A stretch of DNA of 64,000 bases from Sporichthya brevicatena (GTDB lineage Bacteria > Actinomycetota > Actinomycetes > Sporichthyales > Sporichthyaceae), in the NCBI RefSeq assembly GCF_039525035.1, contig NZ_BAAAHE010000010.1:71263-135262 (forward strand). The letters run 5' to 3'. The position numbers and the translations under genes are program-made. A model generated the notes under the pieces. That model had not been told where the DNA came from. It searched no databases and saw only the letters and a program-made list of their open reading frames with translations. Positions 9,805-19,351 of this stretch are shown here, piece by piece; position 1 is the stretch's first letter; the number at the start of each line of letters is the position of its first letter.

Positions 9805-9853
9805 GCCCCCCGGCTTCCTCAGCCTCGATTCCCAGTCCTCGTAGGAGCATTCA

Positions 9854-10258
9854 GTGCCACCCCAGTCACGCAAGCAGGGCGCCAAGAAGGTCCGGCGCAA
9901 GGAGAAGAAGAACGTCGCTCACGGGCACGCCCACATCAAGAGCACGTTCAACAACACGATCGTCTCGATCACCGACCCGAACGGGAACGTGATCTCCTGG
10001 GCCAGCGCCGGCCACGTGGGCTTCAAGGGCTCGCGCAAGTCGACGCCGTTCGCCGCGCAGATGGCCGCCGAGTCGGCCGCCCGTCGCGCGCAGGAGCACG
10101 GCATGCGCAAGGTCGACGTGTTCGTGAAGGGCCCGGGCTCGGGCCGCGAGACCGCGATCCGTTCGCTCCAGGCCACCGGCCTCGAGGTCGGCTCGATCCA
10201 GGACGTCACGCCGTCGCCCCACAACGGCTGCCGCCCGCCGAAGCGTCGCCGCGTCTGA
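9854..10258 (+). CDS. rpsK: 30S ribosomal protein S11
   Basis: S11 shapes the 30S platform next to the Shine-Dalgarno:anti-SD helix. The 134-residue product has the canonical [19 protein letters not shown] start of the fold and the invariant C-terminus [21 protein letters not shown] start behind GTAGGAG. In most bacteria rpsD comes next; here the 76-nt gap leads straight to rpoA. Confidence 0.98.
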   Translation: MPPQSRKQGAKKVRRKEKKNVAHGHAHIKSTFNNTIVSITDPNGNVISWASAGHVGFKGSRKSTPFAAQMAAESAARRAQEHGMRKVDVFVKGPGSGRETAIRSLQATGLEVGSIQDVTPSPHNGCRPPKRRRV

Positions 10259-10334
10259 CATCCCGTCACGCGGCTGTCACAGCACCACCTAGTTCGCGAC
10301 TTCATATAGCGGTCGTCGCGGAAAGGCAGTACCC

Positions 10335-11354
10335 ATGCTGATCGCACAGCGCCCCACCCTCTCCGAAGAGGTCGTCTCCGAGCACCGCTCCCGGTTCGTC
10401 ATCGAGCCGCTGGAGCCGGGCTTCGGCTACACCCTCGGCAACTCCCTGCGCCGCACGCTGCTGTCCTCCATCCCGGGGGCGGCCGTGACGAGCATCCGCA
10501 TCGACGGCGTGCTCCACGAGTTCACGACGGTGCCGGGGGTCAAGGAGGACGTCACCGACCTGATCCTGAACATCAAGGAACTGGTCGTCTCCTCCGAGCA
10601 CGACGAGCCGGTCGTCATGTACCTGCGCAAGCAGGGCCCGGGCGACGTCACCGCCGGTGACATCCAGCCGCCGGCCGGCGTCGAGGTCCACAACCCCGAG
10701 CTCGCGCTCGCCACGCTCAACGGCAAGGGCAAGCTCGACATGGAGCTCACCGTCGAGCGCGGTCGTGGCTACATCTCGGCGCAGCAGAACAAGCAGGCGG
10801 GCCAGGAGATCGGCCGCATCCCGGTCGACTCGATCTACTCGCCGGTCCTCAAGGTCACGTACAAGGTCGAGGCGACCCGTGTCGAGCAGCGCACGGACTT
10901 CGACCGGCTGATCGTCGACGTCGAGACCAAGCCGTCGATGCTGCCGCGCGACGCGATGGCGTCCGCCGGTAAGACCCTCGTCGAGCTGTTCGGCCTCGCC
11001 CGCGAGCTGAACGTCGACGCCGAGGGCATCGACATGGGCCCGTCCCCGACGGACGCCGCCCTGGCCGCCGACCTCGCGCTCCCGATCGAGGAGCTCGAGC
11101 TGACGGTCCGGTCGTACAACTGCCTGAAGCGCGAGGGCATCCACTCGGTCGGCGAGCTCGTCTCCCGCTCCGAGGCGGACCTCCTCGACATCCGCAACTT
11201 CGGTGCCAAGTCCATCGACGAGGTCAAGGCCAAGCTCCACGGCATGGGTCTTGCTCTCAAGGACAGCCCGCCCGGGTTCGACCCGAGCACCGTCGTCTCC
11301 GACTTCTCGCTGGACGACGACGACCAGGGCTACGCGGAAACCGAGCAGTACTAG
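10335..11354 (+). CDS. rpoA: DNA-directed RNA polymerase subunit alpha
   Basis: Alpha subunit, the assembly platform of RNA polymerase and the target of UP elements and many activators. The 339-residue product has the N-terminal dimerisation domain ([43 protein letters not shown]), then a linker and the C-terminal helix-hairpin-helix domain ([25 protein letters not shown]), with an acidic Asp/Glu-rich tail. ATG start with GGAAAGG upstream. The short upstream gap contains TATAGC at 10305-10310, a possible -10 box. The 163-nt gap downstream carries a GC-rich repeat at 11362. Confidence 0.98.
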   Translation: MLIAQRPTLSEEVVSEHRSRFVIEPLEPGFGYTLGNSLRRTLLSSIPGAAVTSIRIDGVLHEFTTVPGVKEDVTDLILNIKELVVSSEHDEPVVMYLRKQGPGDVTAGDIQPPAGVEVHNPELALATLNGKGKLDMELTVERGRGYISAQQNKQAGQEIGRIPVDSIYSPVLKVTYKVEATRVEQRTDFDRLIVDVETKPSMLPRDAMASAGKTLVELFGLARELNVDAEGIDMGPSPTDAALAADLALPIEELELTVRSYNCLKREGIHSVGELVSRSEADLLDIRNFGAKSIDEVKAKLHGMGLALKDSPPGFDPSTVVSDFSLDDDDQGYAETEQY

Positions 11355-11361
11355 TCACATT

Positions 11362-11415
11362 GCGGCCTGCGGCCGCGTCGCGCGAGCGGCGCGGCCGTCT
11401 CCGCGGCTCGCAACA
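11362..11415 (+). repeat. GC-rich intergenic hairpin repeat, copy 1
   Basis: Begins with a 22-bp stretch (11362-11383, starting GCGGCC and ending GTCGCGC) that is identical at 21 of 22 positions to 59015-59036. It contains a 6-bp hairpin (GCGGCC/GGCCGC) and is followed by further short GC-rich inverted repeats. A more diverged relative lies at about 29138-29215. Confidence 0.55.
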
Positions 11416-11517
11416 CCGGTAAGTTCGCACCAAGCACCACCGGCGGGCACATCCCGCCACCCCCACGGCCCGTGGAGCGGCGTGGGGCGTAATCCCTCCG
11501 AGTGAAAGCAGAAGAAC

Positions 11518-12111
11518 ATGCCTCAGCCGACCAAGGGTCCCCGCTTCGGCGGCAGCGCGTCGCACGAGAAGGCGCTCCTCGCGAACCTCGCGACCGCGCT
11601 GTTCGAGCACGGCCGGATCACCACCACCGAGGCGAAGGCGCGTCGGCTGCGCCCGGTCGCGGAGCGCCTGATCACCAAGGCGAAGCGCGGCGACCTCCAC
11701 AACCGCCGTCTGGTCATGCGCACCATCCGCGACAAGTCCGTCGCGCACGTGCTGCTCACCGAGATCGGTCCGCGCTACGAGAACCGGCCGGGTGGCTACA
11801 CCCGCATCACCAAGCTCGGTCCGCGCAAGGGTGACAACGCCCCCATGGCGGTCATCGAGCTCGTCGAGCCGCTGACGGTGGCTCAGACCGCGGTGGGCGA
11901 GGCCGAGGGCGCGACCAAGCGCGCGGCCAAGGAGAAGGCGGCTGCCCCGGCTCCGGCGCCGGCGGTCGAGGAGACCGCGGCGGAGGAGACTCCGGTGGTC
12001 GAGGCCGACGAGACCCCGGCCGAGGGCGAGACCTCGGACCAGGTCGCGGCCGCGGACGAGACCGCGCAGGCCGAGGGCGACGACGACGCCACCGCCGAGG
12101 ACAAGTCCTGA
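11518..12111 (+). CDS. rplQ: 50S ribosomal protein L17 with long acidic tail
   Basis: L17 lies at the tunnel exit. The first 120 residues are canonical ([59 protein letters not shown]...). The remaining 75 or so residues form an Ala/Glu/Thr/Asp-rich low-complexity tail, longer than in E. coli (127 residues in total) but a feature seen in actinobacterial L17. ATG start with AAGCAGAAG upstream. The TGA stop is embedded in CTGA, where the CTG appears to be the start codon of truA. Confidence 0.96.
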   Translation: MPQPTKGPRFGGSASHEKALLANLATALFEHGRITTTEAKARRLRPVAERLITKAKRGDLHNRRLVMRTIRDKSVAHVLLTEIGPRYENRPGGYTRITKLGPRKGDNAPMAVIELVEPLTVAQTAVGEAEGATKRAAKEKAAAPAPAPAVEETAAEETPVVEADETPAEGETSDQVAAADETAQAEGDDDATAEDKS

Positions 12112-12998
12112 CCCAGACGAACGCCGCCGACGCCCCCGCCCTCTCCGAGGGTGGGGGCGTTCGCGTTCGGCTCGCGATCGCCTACGACGGCACGGACTTC
12201 TCCGGCTGGGCGGTGCAGGACGGCCGGCGCACCGTCGCCGGGGTGCTCGCGGGCGCCCTGGCGACCGTGCTGCGCCTGCCGGCTCCGCCGCTGCTGACCG
12301 TCGCCGGCCGCACCGACGCGGGGGTGCACGCCCGGGGCCAGGTCGCCCACGTGGACGTGCCGGTCGCCACCTGGGAAGCCGTCCCGGGCCGGATGCGGGC
12401 CACGCCCGGCGAGGCCCTGGTCCGGCGGCTGGCGGGACTGCTGCCCCACGACGTCCGCGTCTTCGCGGCTGCGCCCGCCCCGCCCGGCTTCGACGCCCGC
12501 TTCGGCGCGCTCTCCCGCCGCTACGCCTACCGCGTGGGGGACGCCCCCGGCGGCGTCGACCCGCTGCGCCGGCTCGACGTGCTCTGGCACCCGCGGGAGC
12601 TCGACGTCGCGGCGATGGACGCGGCCGCGCGGCATCTGACGGGGGAGCACGACTTCGCCGCGTTCTGCAAGCTGCGCGAGGGTCAGTCGACGGTGCGCCG
12701 CCTGATCCGGTTCGGCTGGTCCCGCGTGACCGAGGGGCCCGAGGCCGGGCTGCTCGTCGCCGACGTCGAGGCGGACGCGTTCTGCCACCACATGGTCCGC
12801 GCGCTCGTGGGGGCCAGCTTCGCCGTGGGGGAGGGCCGCCGCCCCGTCGAGTGGCCGGCCGCGGTGCTCGCGTCGGGGGAGAAGGACTCCGCGGTCCAGG
12901 TCGTCCCCCCGCACGGGCTGACGCTGGAGGAGGTCCGCTACCCCGCGGACGCCGACCTCGCCGCCCGCGTCGCAGAAACCCGTCGCCCGCGGGGCTGA
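12108..12998 (+). CDS. truA: tRNA pseudouridine(38-40) synthase TruA, apparent CTG start
   Basis: Converts U38-U40 of the tRNA anticodon arm to pseudouridine. The frame encodes [20 protein letters not shown], the conserved N-terminal strand of the family, and [12 protein letters not shown] containing the catalytic Asp. A GTG at 12213 would remove that N-terminal strand, and no ATG, GTG or TTG lies in frame between the previous in-frame stop near 11832 and 12213. The only plausible initiator is CTG at 12108, overlapping the rplQ stop as CTGA, with GAGGA at 12097-12101 six nt upstream. This gives 296 residues, within the family range. A sequencing error or upstream frameshift is the alternative. 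The C-terminus ends [11 protein letters not shown]. Confidence 0.9.
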   Translation: MTQTNAADAPALSEGGGVRVRLAIAYDGTDFSGWAVQDGRRTVAGVLAGALATVLRLPAPPLLTVAGRTDAGVHARGQVAHVDVPVATWEAVPGRMRATPGEALVRRLAGLLPHDVRVFAAAPAPPGFDARFGALSRRYAYRVGDAPGGVDPLRRLDVLWHPRELDVAAMDAAARHLTGEHDFAAFCKLREGQSTVRRLIRFGWSRVTEGPEAGLLVADVEADAFCHHMVRALVGASFAVGEGRRPVEWPAAVLASGEKDSAVQVVPPHGLTLEEVRYPADADLAARVAETRRPRG

Positions 12999-13006
12999 CG
13001 GTCCGC

Positions 13007-13012
13007 CAGACT
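13007..13012 (+). promoter_or_regulatory. -10 box of a predicted leaderless promoter (ABC-F gene)
   Basis: CAGACT ends 7 nt before the GTG start at 13020, which would put the transcription start on the start codon. No Shine-Dalgarno sequence is present in between. Confidence 0.5.
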
Positions 13013-13019
13013 GCGCGCT

Positions 13020-14654
13020 GTGGGACACGTCGACGTCAGCCGCCTCCAGCACCGCCTGCCCGACGGGCGGCTGCTGCTCGACGAGGTCTCCTTCCGCGTC
13101 GGTGACGGGGCGAAGGTGGCGCTGGTCGGGGCCAACGGTTCCGGCAAGACGACGCTGATGAACCTGATCGCCGGGGACCTCGACCCCCAGGCGGGCACGG
13201 TCACGCGCAGCGGCGGGCTCGGGGTGATGCGGCAGTTCATCGGCCATCGCGACCGTGCGGAGGACGGCGCCGGCACCACGGTGCGGGACCTGCTGGTCTC
13301 GGTCTCGCCGCCCCGGGTGCGCGCGGCCGCCGCCGAGCTCGACGCCGCCGAGCTGCTCATGATGGAGCGCGACGACGAACGGACCCAGCTGCGCTACGCC
13401 CAGGCCCTCGCGGACTGGGCCGACGCGGGCGGCTACGAGGCCGAGGTGCTCTGGGACGTCTGCACCCAGGCGGCGCTCGGGACGCCGTACGAACGGGCCC
13501 AGTGGCGGGATCTCGCGACGCTGAGCGGCGGTGAGCAGAAGCGCCTGGCCCTGGAGGCGCTGCTGCGCGGCCCGGACGAGGTCCTGCTGCTCGACGAGCC
13601 CGACAACTACCTCGACGTGCCCGGCAAGCGCTGGCTGGAGGACCAGCTGGCCGCGACGGCGAAGACCGTCCTGTTCGTCAGCCACGACCGTGAGCTGCTG
13701 GCGCGGACGGCGAACCGGATCGTCACGGTCGAGGGCGGCTCGGCGTGGGTGCACGGCGGCGGCTTCGACAGTTATCACCAGGCCCGGCTGGACCGGCACA
13801 CCCGGCTCGACGAGCTCCGCCGCCGCTGGGACGAGCAGCGCGAGCGGCTGCGCCAGCAGATGCTGTTCTACAAGAACAAGGCGGCCTACAACTCCGACAT
13901 GGCCAGCCGGTACCAGGCCGCGATCAAGCGTCTGGAGCGCTTCGACGCGGCCGGCCCGCCGGAGGAACGCCCCCGCGAGCAGAACGTCACGATGCGCCTG
14001 CGCGGCGGCCGGACCGGCGTCCGTGCTGTGATCTGCGAGCGCCTGGAGCTGACCGGGCTGATGCGCCCGTTCGACGCCGAGTTCTGCTACGGCGAGCGGA
14101 TCGCGGTCCTCGGGTCCAACGGGTCCGGCAAGTCGCACTTCCTGCGGCTGCTGGGGGCGCTGCCCGACGGGGACGGCGGCGTCGCGCACACCGGCGTCGC
14201 CCGGCTCGGCGCGCGGGTCGTGCCCGGGCACTTCTCCCAGACCTCCGACCACCCGGAGTTCGCCGCCCGCACGCTCGTGGAGATTCTTGCCGAGCAGGCC
14301 CTGCCCCGGGGCGAGGCGATGGGGGCGCTGCGCCGCTACGAGCTGCACCAGGCCGGTGACCAGCTGTTCCGGACGCTCTCGGGCGGCCAGAAGGCCCGGT
14401 TCCAGATCCTGCTGCTGGAGCTCGCCGGGGCCACGCTCCTGCTGCTCGACGAGCCCACCGACAACCTCGACGTGGACTCGGCGGAGGCCCTGGAGGAGGG
14501 GCTGGCGAGCTACTCGGGCACCGTGGTGTCGGTCACGCACGACCGCTGGTTCGCCCGCTCGTTCGACCGTTTTCTGGTCTTCGGATCGGACGGCGTCGTC
14601 CACGAGTCGGCGGAGCCGGTCTGGGACGAGGCCCGGGTGGTCCGTGCCCGCTGA
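13020..14654 (+). CDS. ABC-F family ATPase (ribosome-associated)
   Basis: Soluble protein with two ATP-binding cassettes and no membrane segments, which defines ABC-F; members act on the ribosome (EttA-like translation factors or antibiotic-protection proteins). First cassette: Walker A GANGSGKTT, signature LSGGEQKRLALE, Walker B LLLDEPDNYLD. Second: GSNGSGKSH, LSGGQKARFQI, LLLDEPTDNLD. The linker between them (about residues 255-320) is charged and helical, as expected of the P-site tRNA interaction motif region. The 544-residue length is typical. It sits between truA and rplM, which usually are neighbours. Whether it is housekeeping or protective cannot be told from sequence. Confidence 0.9.
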   Translation: MGHVDVSRLQHRLPDGRLLLDEVSFRVGDGAKVALVGANGSGKTTLMNLIAGDLDPQAGTVTRSGGLGVMRQFIGHRDRAEDGAGTTVRDLLVSVSPPRVRAAAAELDAAELLMMERDDERTQLRYAQALADWADAGGYEAEVLWDVCTQAALGTPYERAQWRDLATLSGGEQKRLALEALLRGPDEVLLLDEPDNYLDVPGKRWLEDQLAATAKTVLFVSHDRELLARTANRIVTVEGGSAWVHGGGFDSYHQARLDRHTRLDELRRRWDEQRERLRQQMLFYKNKAAYNSDMASRYQAAIKRLERFDAAGPPEERPREQNVTMRLRGGRTGVRAVICERLELTGLMRPFDAEFCYGERIAVLGSNGSGKSHFLRLLGALPDGDGGVAHTGVARLGARVVPGHFSQTSDHPEFAARTLVEILAEQALPRGEAMGALRRYELHQAGDQLFRTLSGGQKARFQILLLELAGATLLLLDEPTDNLDVDSAEALEEGLASYSGTVVSVTHDRWFARSFDRFLVFGSDGVVHESAEPVWDEARVVRAR

Positions 14655-14673
14655 GCGCGGGGCGGTCCCCGGT

Positions 14674-14770
14674 TTTGCTCGGGGCGCAGCCGCCGGGTAG
14701 GCTGGCCCGTCGTTGCGGAGCGCCTGTAGTTCTCTGTGGCGCCGCACCACCGGTGGGTCCGGTAGGACCC
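14674..14770 (+). promoter_or_regulatory. rplM-rpsI promoter and structured leader
   Basis: TTGCTC (14674-14679), an 18-nt spacer and TAGGCT (14698-14703) form a promoter candidate in the gap after the ABC-F gene. The transcript would have a leader of about 93 nt, which contains a perfect hairpin (GGGTCC 14755-14760 with GGACCC 14765-14770). Structured leaders before rplM-rpsI are known in other bacteria; whether this one binds L13 is inference. Confidence 0.5.
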
Positions 14771-14802
14771 GACTCCGACCCCGCGAACCGAAGGCTTTTC
14801 AC

Positions 14803-15246
14803 GTGCGCACGTACAGCCCTAAGCCCGGCGAGATTCAGCGCCAGTGGCACGTCATCGACGCCACGGACGTCGTGCTCGGCCGGCTGGCCAGCCAGACCGC
14901 CCAGCTGCTGCGCGGGAAGCACAAGCCGACCTTCGCGCCGCACGTCGACACCGGTGACTTCGTCGTGATCATCAACGCGGCGAAGGTCTCGCTCTCCGGC
15001 GACAAGCTCAACCAGAAGAAGGCGTGGCGCCACTCCGGGTACCCGGGCGGTATCCGCGGCGTCGCCTACTCCGAGCTCCTGGAGACCAGCCCCCGCAAGG
15101 CCGTCGAGAAGGCCGTCAAGGGCATGCTCCCGCACAACTCGCTGGGCCGCGCCCAGCTCCGCAAGCTGAAGGTCTACGCCGGGCCGGAGCACCCGCACCA
15201 GGCGCAGCAGCCCGTTCCGTTCGAGATCACGCAGGTGAGCCAGTGA
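14803..15246 (+). CDS. rplM: 50S ribosomal protein L13
   Basis: L13 is an early-assembly 50S protein. The product is 147 residues ([20 protein letters not shown] then [20 protein letters not shown]), with the signature [30 protein letters not shown]. The frame is open 30 codons further upstream, but the GTG at 14803 gives the conserved N-terminus MRTYSPK. Its stop overlaps the GTG start of rpsI (GTGA). Confidence 0.97.
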   Translation: MRTYSPKPGEIQRQWHVIDATDVVLGRLASQTAQLLRGKHKPTFAPHVDTGDFVVIINAAKVSLSGDKLNQKKAWRHSGYPGGIRGVAYSELLETSPRKAVEKAVKGMLPHNSLGRAQLRKLKVYAGPEHPHQAQQPVPFEITQVSQ

Positions 15247-15737
15247 GCACCGAAGCCGCCGAGACCCCCGAGGTCGCCGACCTCGAGGAGAACGCGCCCG
15301 AGTCCTACACGACCGAGTCCGCGCCCACGATCACCCCGGTCTCGAACATCGAGCCCGGCGCGGCGACCGGTCGTCGCAAGGAGGCGGTCGCCCGCGTCCG
15401 CATCGTGCCCGGCACCGGCAAGTGGAAGATCAACGGTCGCGACCTCGAGAACTACTTCCCGAACAAGGTCCACCAGCAGATCGTCAAGGAGCCGCTGGTC
15501 AGCCTCGGGCTCGAGAACAGCTACGACGTCTTCGCCCGGATCCACGGCGGCGGCGTCTCCGGCCAGGCCGGCGCGCTGCGCCTCGGCGTCGCCCGCTCGC
15601 TGAACGAGGCCGACGCCGAGCACAACCGCCCGACGCTGAAGAAGGCCGGCTTCCTCACCCGTGACCCTCGCGCCACCGAGCGCAAGAAGTACGGCCTGAA
15701 GAAGGCCCGCAAGGCTCCGCAGTACTCGAAGCGGTAA
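15243..15737 (+). CDS. rpsI: 30S ribosomal protein S9
   Basis: S9 reaches into the P site with its conserved C-terminal KR. The 164-residue product has an acidic N-terminal extension of about 40 residues followed by the S9 fold ([50 protein letters not shown]) and the invariant C-terminus [12 protein letters not shown] start in a 4-nt overlap with rplM. A terminator-like hairpin follows 14 nt after the stop. Confidence 0.97.
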   Translation: MSTEAAETPEVADLEENAPESYTTESAPTITPVSNIEPGAATGRRKEAVARVRIVPGTGKWKINGRDLENYFPNKVHQQIVKEPLVSLGLENSYDVFARIHGGGVSGQAGALRLGVARSLNEADAEHNRPTLKKAGFLTRDPRATERKKYGLKKARKAPQYSKR

Positions 15738-15751
15738 TTCGAGCGTTTCGT

Positions 15752-15787
15752 CACGACCCGTGTCCCCGAGATGGGGCGCGGGTCGTG
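15752..15787 (+). terminator. Hairpin terminator after rpsI
   Basis: CACGACCCG (15752-15760) pairs perfectly with CGGGTCGTG (15779-15787), and CCCC/GGGG pair inside. There is only a short T-run after it (GTTT a few bases on), as is usual for high-GC actinobacterial terminators. Confidence 0.75.
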
Positions 15788-15870
15788 TGCGTTTCCGGCC
15801 CCGTGCGCCATCGTGTACGCGATCATGGCCGGGTTCGGCCGCAGGCACGCGCGCACGCAAGGGGTACGAG

Positions 15871-17217
15871 ATGGGTCGGTTGTTCGGGACGGACGGCGTC
15901 CGCGGGGTCGCGAACGTCGACCTGACGGCGGAGCTGGCCCTGGATCTGTCCGCCGCGGCAGCCCGGGTGCTCTCGGCGCAGCGCGCGGCGGGGGGCCGCC
16001 CCCTGGCGGTCGTCGGCCGGGACCCGCGCGCGTCGGGGGAGTTCCTTGAGGCCGCGGTCGTGGCCGGGCTCGCGAGCGCCGGGGCGGACGTCGTCCGGGT
16101 CGGTGTGCTGCCGACGCCCGGCGTCGCGCACCTGACGGCTGCCCTGGAGGCCGACCTCGGCGTCATGCTGTCCGCCTCGCACAACCCGGCGCCGGACAAC
16201 GGCATCAAGTTCTTCGCGCGCGGCGGCCACAAGCTCCCCGACGCGACCGAGGACGAGATCGCCGCCCTCCTCGACGCCGACTGGACGCGCCCGACGGGCG
16301 GGGACGTCGGCCGGGTGCGCGACGAGGCCGACGCCCTGCGCCGCTACCTCGACTTCCTGCTGACCACCGCGCCGAACCGGCTCGACGGCGTGAAGGTCGT
16401 CATCGACTGCGCGAACGGCGCGGCCTCCGAGGTCGCCCCGGCGCTGCTGCGCGCCGCCGGCGCCGAGGTCGTGACGCTGCACAGCGACCCGGACGGCCTG
16501 AACATCAACGAGGCCTGCGGCTCGACCCACCCGGAGGACCTGCAGGCGGCGGTCGTCGCCCACGGCGCCGTGGCCGGCCTCGCCTTCGACGGCGACGCCG
16601 ACCGGTGCCTGGCGGTCGACGCCGCGGGCAACCTCGTCGACGGCGACCAGATCCTCGCGATCCTCGGCCTCGCCATGAAGGAGGCCGGCCGGCTCGCCGA
16701 CGACACCGTCGTCGTCACCGTGATGAGCAACCTCGGGTTCCGGCTGGCGATGTCCGACGCCGGGATCAAGGTCGTCGACACCGCGGTGGGGGACCGGTAC
16801 GTCCTGGAGGCGATGCGCGCCTCCAGCTTCACCCTCGGCGGCGAGCAGTCCGGCCACGTCGTGATGCTCGAGCACGCGACCACCGGGGACGGCGTCCTCA
16901 CCGGGCTGCACCTGCTCGCCCGGATCGCGGACACCGGGCAGTCCCTGGCCGACCTCGCCGCGGTGATGACCCGGCTCCCGCAGGTGCTGGTCAACGTTCG
17001 GGGCGTGAACCGGGCCGGGATCGGGGACAGCGCCGGCCTGGCCGAGGCCGTCGCGGCCGCGGAGGCCGAACTCGGCACCAGCGGCCGCGTCCTGCTGCGG
17101 CCGAGCGGCACCGAGCCCGTCGTCCGCGTGATGGTCGAGGCCGCCTCCGCCGAGCAGGCGCAGACGGTCGCGGACCGGCTCGCGGACGCCGTCCGGCTCC
17201 ACCTGCCGTTGCCCTGA
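15871..17217 (+). CDS. glmM: Phosphoglucosamine mutase
   Basis: Interconverts glucosamine-6-phosphate and glucosamine-1-phosphate on the route to UDP-GlcNAc for peptidoglycan. The 448-residue product starts [15 protein letters not shown], has the phosphoserine loop SASHNP (Ser103), the Mg-binding DGDADR and the C-terminal phosphate-binding [14 protein letters not shown]. The ATG at 15871 is chosen because it gives the family's invariant start; the frame is open upstream. It is followed by glmS, which makes its substrate. Confidence 0.97.
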   Translation: MGRLFGTDGVRGVANVDLTAELALDLSAAAARVLSAQRAAGGRPLAVVGRDPRASGEFLEAAVVAGLASAGADVVRVGVLPTPGVAHLTAALEADLGVMLSASHNPAPDNGIKFFARGGHKLPDATEDEIAALLDADWTRPTGGDVGRVRDEADALRRYLDFLLTTAPNRLDGVKVVIDCANGAASEVAPALLRAAGAEVVTLHSDPDGLNINEACGSTHPEDLQAAVVAHGAVAGLAFDGDADRCLAVDAAGNLVDGDQILAILGLAMKEAGRLADDTVVVTVMSNLGFRLAMSDAGIKVVDTAVGDRYVLEAMRASSFTLGGEQSGHVVMLEHATTGDGVLTGLHLLARIADTGQSLADLAAVMTRLPQVLVNVRGVNRAGIGDSAGLAEAVAAAEAELGTSGRVLLRPSGTEPVVRVMVEAASAEQAQTVADRLADAVRLHLPLP

Positions 17218-17358
17218 CCCGGGTCGCTCCGGCGGTTTCTCGGACCGGTCCCCCGATCGGGCGGGACGAGTCGGACATCCCGGACCGCTCGGTCCGTCGC
17301 GCGCGGGTCCGGCGCCCCGGCTGGAGTCGTTCGGCCCGTCCCGCGCGGCGTCTGCCTC

Positions 17359-17364
17359 TACGCT
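17359..17364 (+). promoter_or_regulatory. -10 box of a predicted leaderless promoter (glmS)
   Basis: TACGCT ends 7 nt before the glmS ATG at 17372, placing the transcription start at the start codon. There is no Shine-Dalgarno sequence. No convincing -35 is visible. Confidence 0.6.
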
Positions 17365-17371
17365 GATCATC

Positions 17372-19234
17372 ATGTGCGGGATCGTGGGGTATGTCGGCGG
17401 CGAGTCCGTCGGTCGGGATGCGCTCGACGTGGTGCTCGCCGGGCTCAAGCGCCTGGAGTACCGGGGCTACGACTCGGCCGGCGTGGCCCTGGTGGCGGAC
17501 GGTGAGCTGAGCGTCGCCCGCAAGGCGGGCAAGCTCGGCAATCTCGTCGCGCTGCTCGCGGAGGAGCCGCTGCCGGCGTCGCAGACGGCGATGGGACACA
17601 CCCGCTGGGCGACCCACGGTGGCCCGACCGACCGCAACGCCCACCCGCACCGGGACTGCACCGGCAAGGTCGCGGTGATCCACAACGGGATCATCGAGAA
17701 CTTCGCCCAGCTCCGGGACGAGCTGGAGTCCGCGGGCTGCGAGCTGAGCTCGGACACCGACACCGAGACCGTCGCGCACCTGCTCTCGCAGGAGTTCGAG
17801 GGCGCGGGCCGGAACCTCGCCGAGGCGATGCGTCGCGTCTGCCAGCGGCTGGAGGGCGCGTTCACCCTCGTCGCCGTCCACGCGGACCTGCCGGACGTCG
17901 TCGTCGGTGCCCGCCGGAACTCCCCGCTCGTCGTCGGTCTGGGGGAGGGCGAGAACTTCCTCGCCTCGGACGTCGCCGCGTTCATCGCCTACACGCGGGA
18001 GGCGCTCGAGCTGGGCCAGGACCAGGTCGTCGAGCTGCGCCGCGAGGGCGTCACCGTCACCAACTTCGACGGGACCCCGGCCGCCGTGCGCCAGTTCCAC
18101 GTCGACTGGGACGCCGCCGCCGCCGAGAAGGGCGGCTACGACTACTTCATGCTCAAGGAGATCGCCGAGCAGCCGAAGGCGATCGCCGACACCCTGCTCG
18201 GCCGCGTCGGTCTCGACGGGCAGCTCGTCCTCGACGAGATGCGCCTGTCGGACGAGGAGCTCCGCGAGGTCGACAAGGTCGTCATCGTCTCCTGCGGCAC
18301 GTCTTTCCACGCCGGCCTGATCGCCAAGTACGCGATCGAGCACTGGACCCGCATCCCGTGCGAGGTCGAGCTCGCGAGCGAGTTCCGCTACCGCGACCCG
18401 ATCCTGTCCCGCTCGACGCTGGTCATCGCGATCTCGCAGTCCGGCGAGACCGCGGACACCCTGATGGCCGTCCGGCACGCGCGCGAGCAGCGCTCGCGGG
18501 TGCTCGCGATCTGCAACACCAACGGCTCGACGATCCCGCGCGAGTCCGACGCGGTCGTCTACACCCACGCCGGCCCGGAGATCGCGGTCGCGTCGACGAA
18601 GGCGTTCCTCGCGCAGATCGTCGCCTGCTACGTCGTCGGGCTGTACCTGGCGCAGGTCCGCGGCACGAAGTTCGGTGACGAGATCGCCACCGTCATGGAC
18701 CAGATCAACGAGATGCCCGCCGCGGTCGAGAAGGTCCTCGAGACCATCGAGCCGGTGCGCGCGCTCGCCCGCACGCTCAAGGACAAGAAGTCGGTGCTGT
18801 TCCTCGGCCGCCACGTCGGGTACCCGGTGGCGCTCGAGGGTGCGCTCAAGCTCAAGGAGCTCGCGTACATGCACGCCGAGGGCTTCGCCGCCGGCGAGCT
18901 CAAGCACGGCCCGATCGCGCTGATCGAGGAGGGCGTGCCGGTCGTCGTCACCGTCCCGTCCCCGTCGGCGCGGCACCGCCTCCACGACAAGATCGTGTCC
19001 TCGATCCAGGAGGTCCGCGCCCGTGGCGCCCACACGATCGTCATCGCCGAGGAGGGCGACGAGGCCGTCGTCCCGTACGCGAACACCCTGATCCGCATCC
19101 CGCAGGTCCCGACGCTGCTGCAGCCGCTGGTCTCCACCGTCCCGCTGCAGGTCTTCGCCTGCGAGATGGCCACGGTCAAGGGCTACGACGTCGACCAGCC
19201 CCGCAACCTGGCCAAGTCCGTCACCGTCGAGTAG
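17372..19234 (+). CDS. glmS: Glutamine-fructose-6-phosphate aminotransferase (isomerising)
   Basis: Makes glucosamine-6-phosphate from fructose-6-phosphate and glutamine, the committed step to UDP-GlcNAc. The 620-residue product begins MCGIVGYVGG, where Cys2 is the catalytic nucleophile of the glutaminase domain after Met removal. Two SIS isomerase domains follow (VSCGTSFHAG, ISQSGETADT, FLGRHVGYPVALEGALKLKE), and the C-terminus ends QPRNLAKSVTVE. No glmS ribozyme is expected or seen upstream. A large palindromic repeat lies just downstream. Confidence 0.97.
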   Translation: MCGIVGYVGGESVGRDALDVVLAGLKRLEYRGYDSAGVALVADGELSVARKAGKLGNLVALLAEEPLPASQTAMGHTRWATHGGPTDRNAHPHRDCTGKVAVIHNGIIENFAQLRDELESAGCELSSDTDTETVAHLLSQEFEGAGRNLAEAMRRVCQRLEGAFTLVAVHADLPDVVVGARRNSPLVVGLGEGENFLASDVAAFIAYTREALELGQDQVVELRREGVTVTNFDGTPAAVRQFHVDWDAAAAEKGGYDYFMLKEIAEQPKAIADTLLGRVGLDGQLVLDEMRLSDEELREVDKVVIVSCGTSFHAGLIAKYAIEHWTRIPCEVELASEFRYRDPILSRSTLVIAISQSGETADTLMAVRHAREQRSRVLAICNTNGSTIPRESDAVVYTHAGPEIAVASTKAFLAQIVACYVVGLYLAQVRGTKFGDEIATVMDQINEMPAAVEKVLETIEPVRALARTLKDKKSVLFLGRHVGYPVALEGALKLKELAYMHAEGFAAGELKHGPIALIEEGVPVVVTVPSPSARHRLHDKIVSSIQEVRARGAHTIVIAEEGDEAVVPYANTLIRIPQVPTLLQPLVSTVPLQVFACEMATVKGYDVDQPRNLAKSVTVE

Positions 19235-19247
19235 CGCCCGGCCACCC

Positions 19248-19327
19248 CTGCGGGATGACGTCCCGCAGGGGCGGGTGTCAGCCCTCCCACGGGCTGACAG
19301 TCGCGCACCAGGGACGTCATCCCGCAG
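19248..19327 (+). repeat. Compound palindromic element, copy 1
   Basis: Left part 19248-19268: arms CTGCGGGA and TCCCGCAG around TGACG. Centre: TGTCAGCCC (19276-19284) and GGGCTGACA (19291-19299) around 6 nt. Right part 19311-19327: GGGACGTCATCCC followed by GCAG, the reverse complement of the left core. The same modules recur at 61435-61577. It could fold as one long cruciform and could act as a terminator for glmS, but its modular recurrence suggests a dispersed repeat. Confidence 0.8.
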
Positions 19328-19338
19328 GAGCACGCCAC

Positions 19339-19344
19339 TAGGGT
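19339..19344 (+). promoter_or_regulatory. -10 box of a predicted leaderless promoter (acpS)
   Basis: TAGGGT ends 7 nt before the GTG at 19352. It begins 12 nt after the right edge of the palindromic element, so the element overlaps the presumed -35 region. Confidence 0.55.
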
Positions 19345-19351
19345 TCGCGTT

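Noticed and set aside
12213..12998. truA starting at GTG 12213
   Set aside because: This would delete the conserved YDGTDFSGW strand of the fold, so it cannot be the functional start.
15760..15870. N-terminal extension of glmM back to 15760
   Set aside because: It would begin inside the rpsI terminator hairpin, and the family's invariant start [12 protein letters not shown] is at 15871.
17218..17371. glmS ribozyme or riboswitch upstream of glmS
   Set aside because: The gap is short, the gene appears leaderless, and no glmS ribozyme core is seen.
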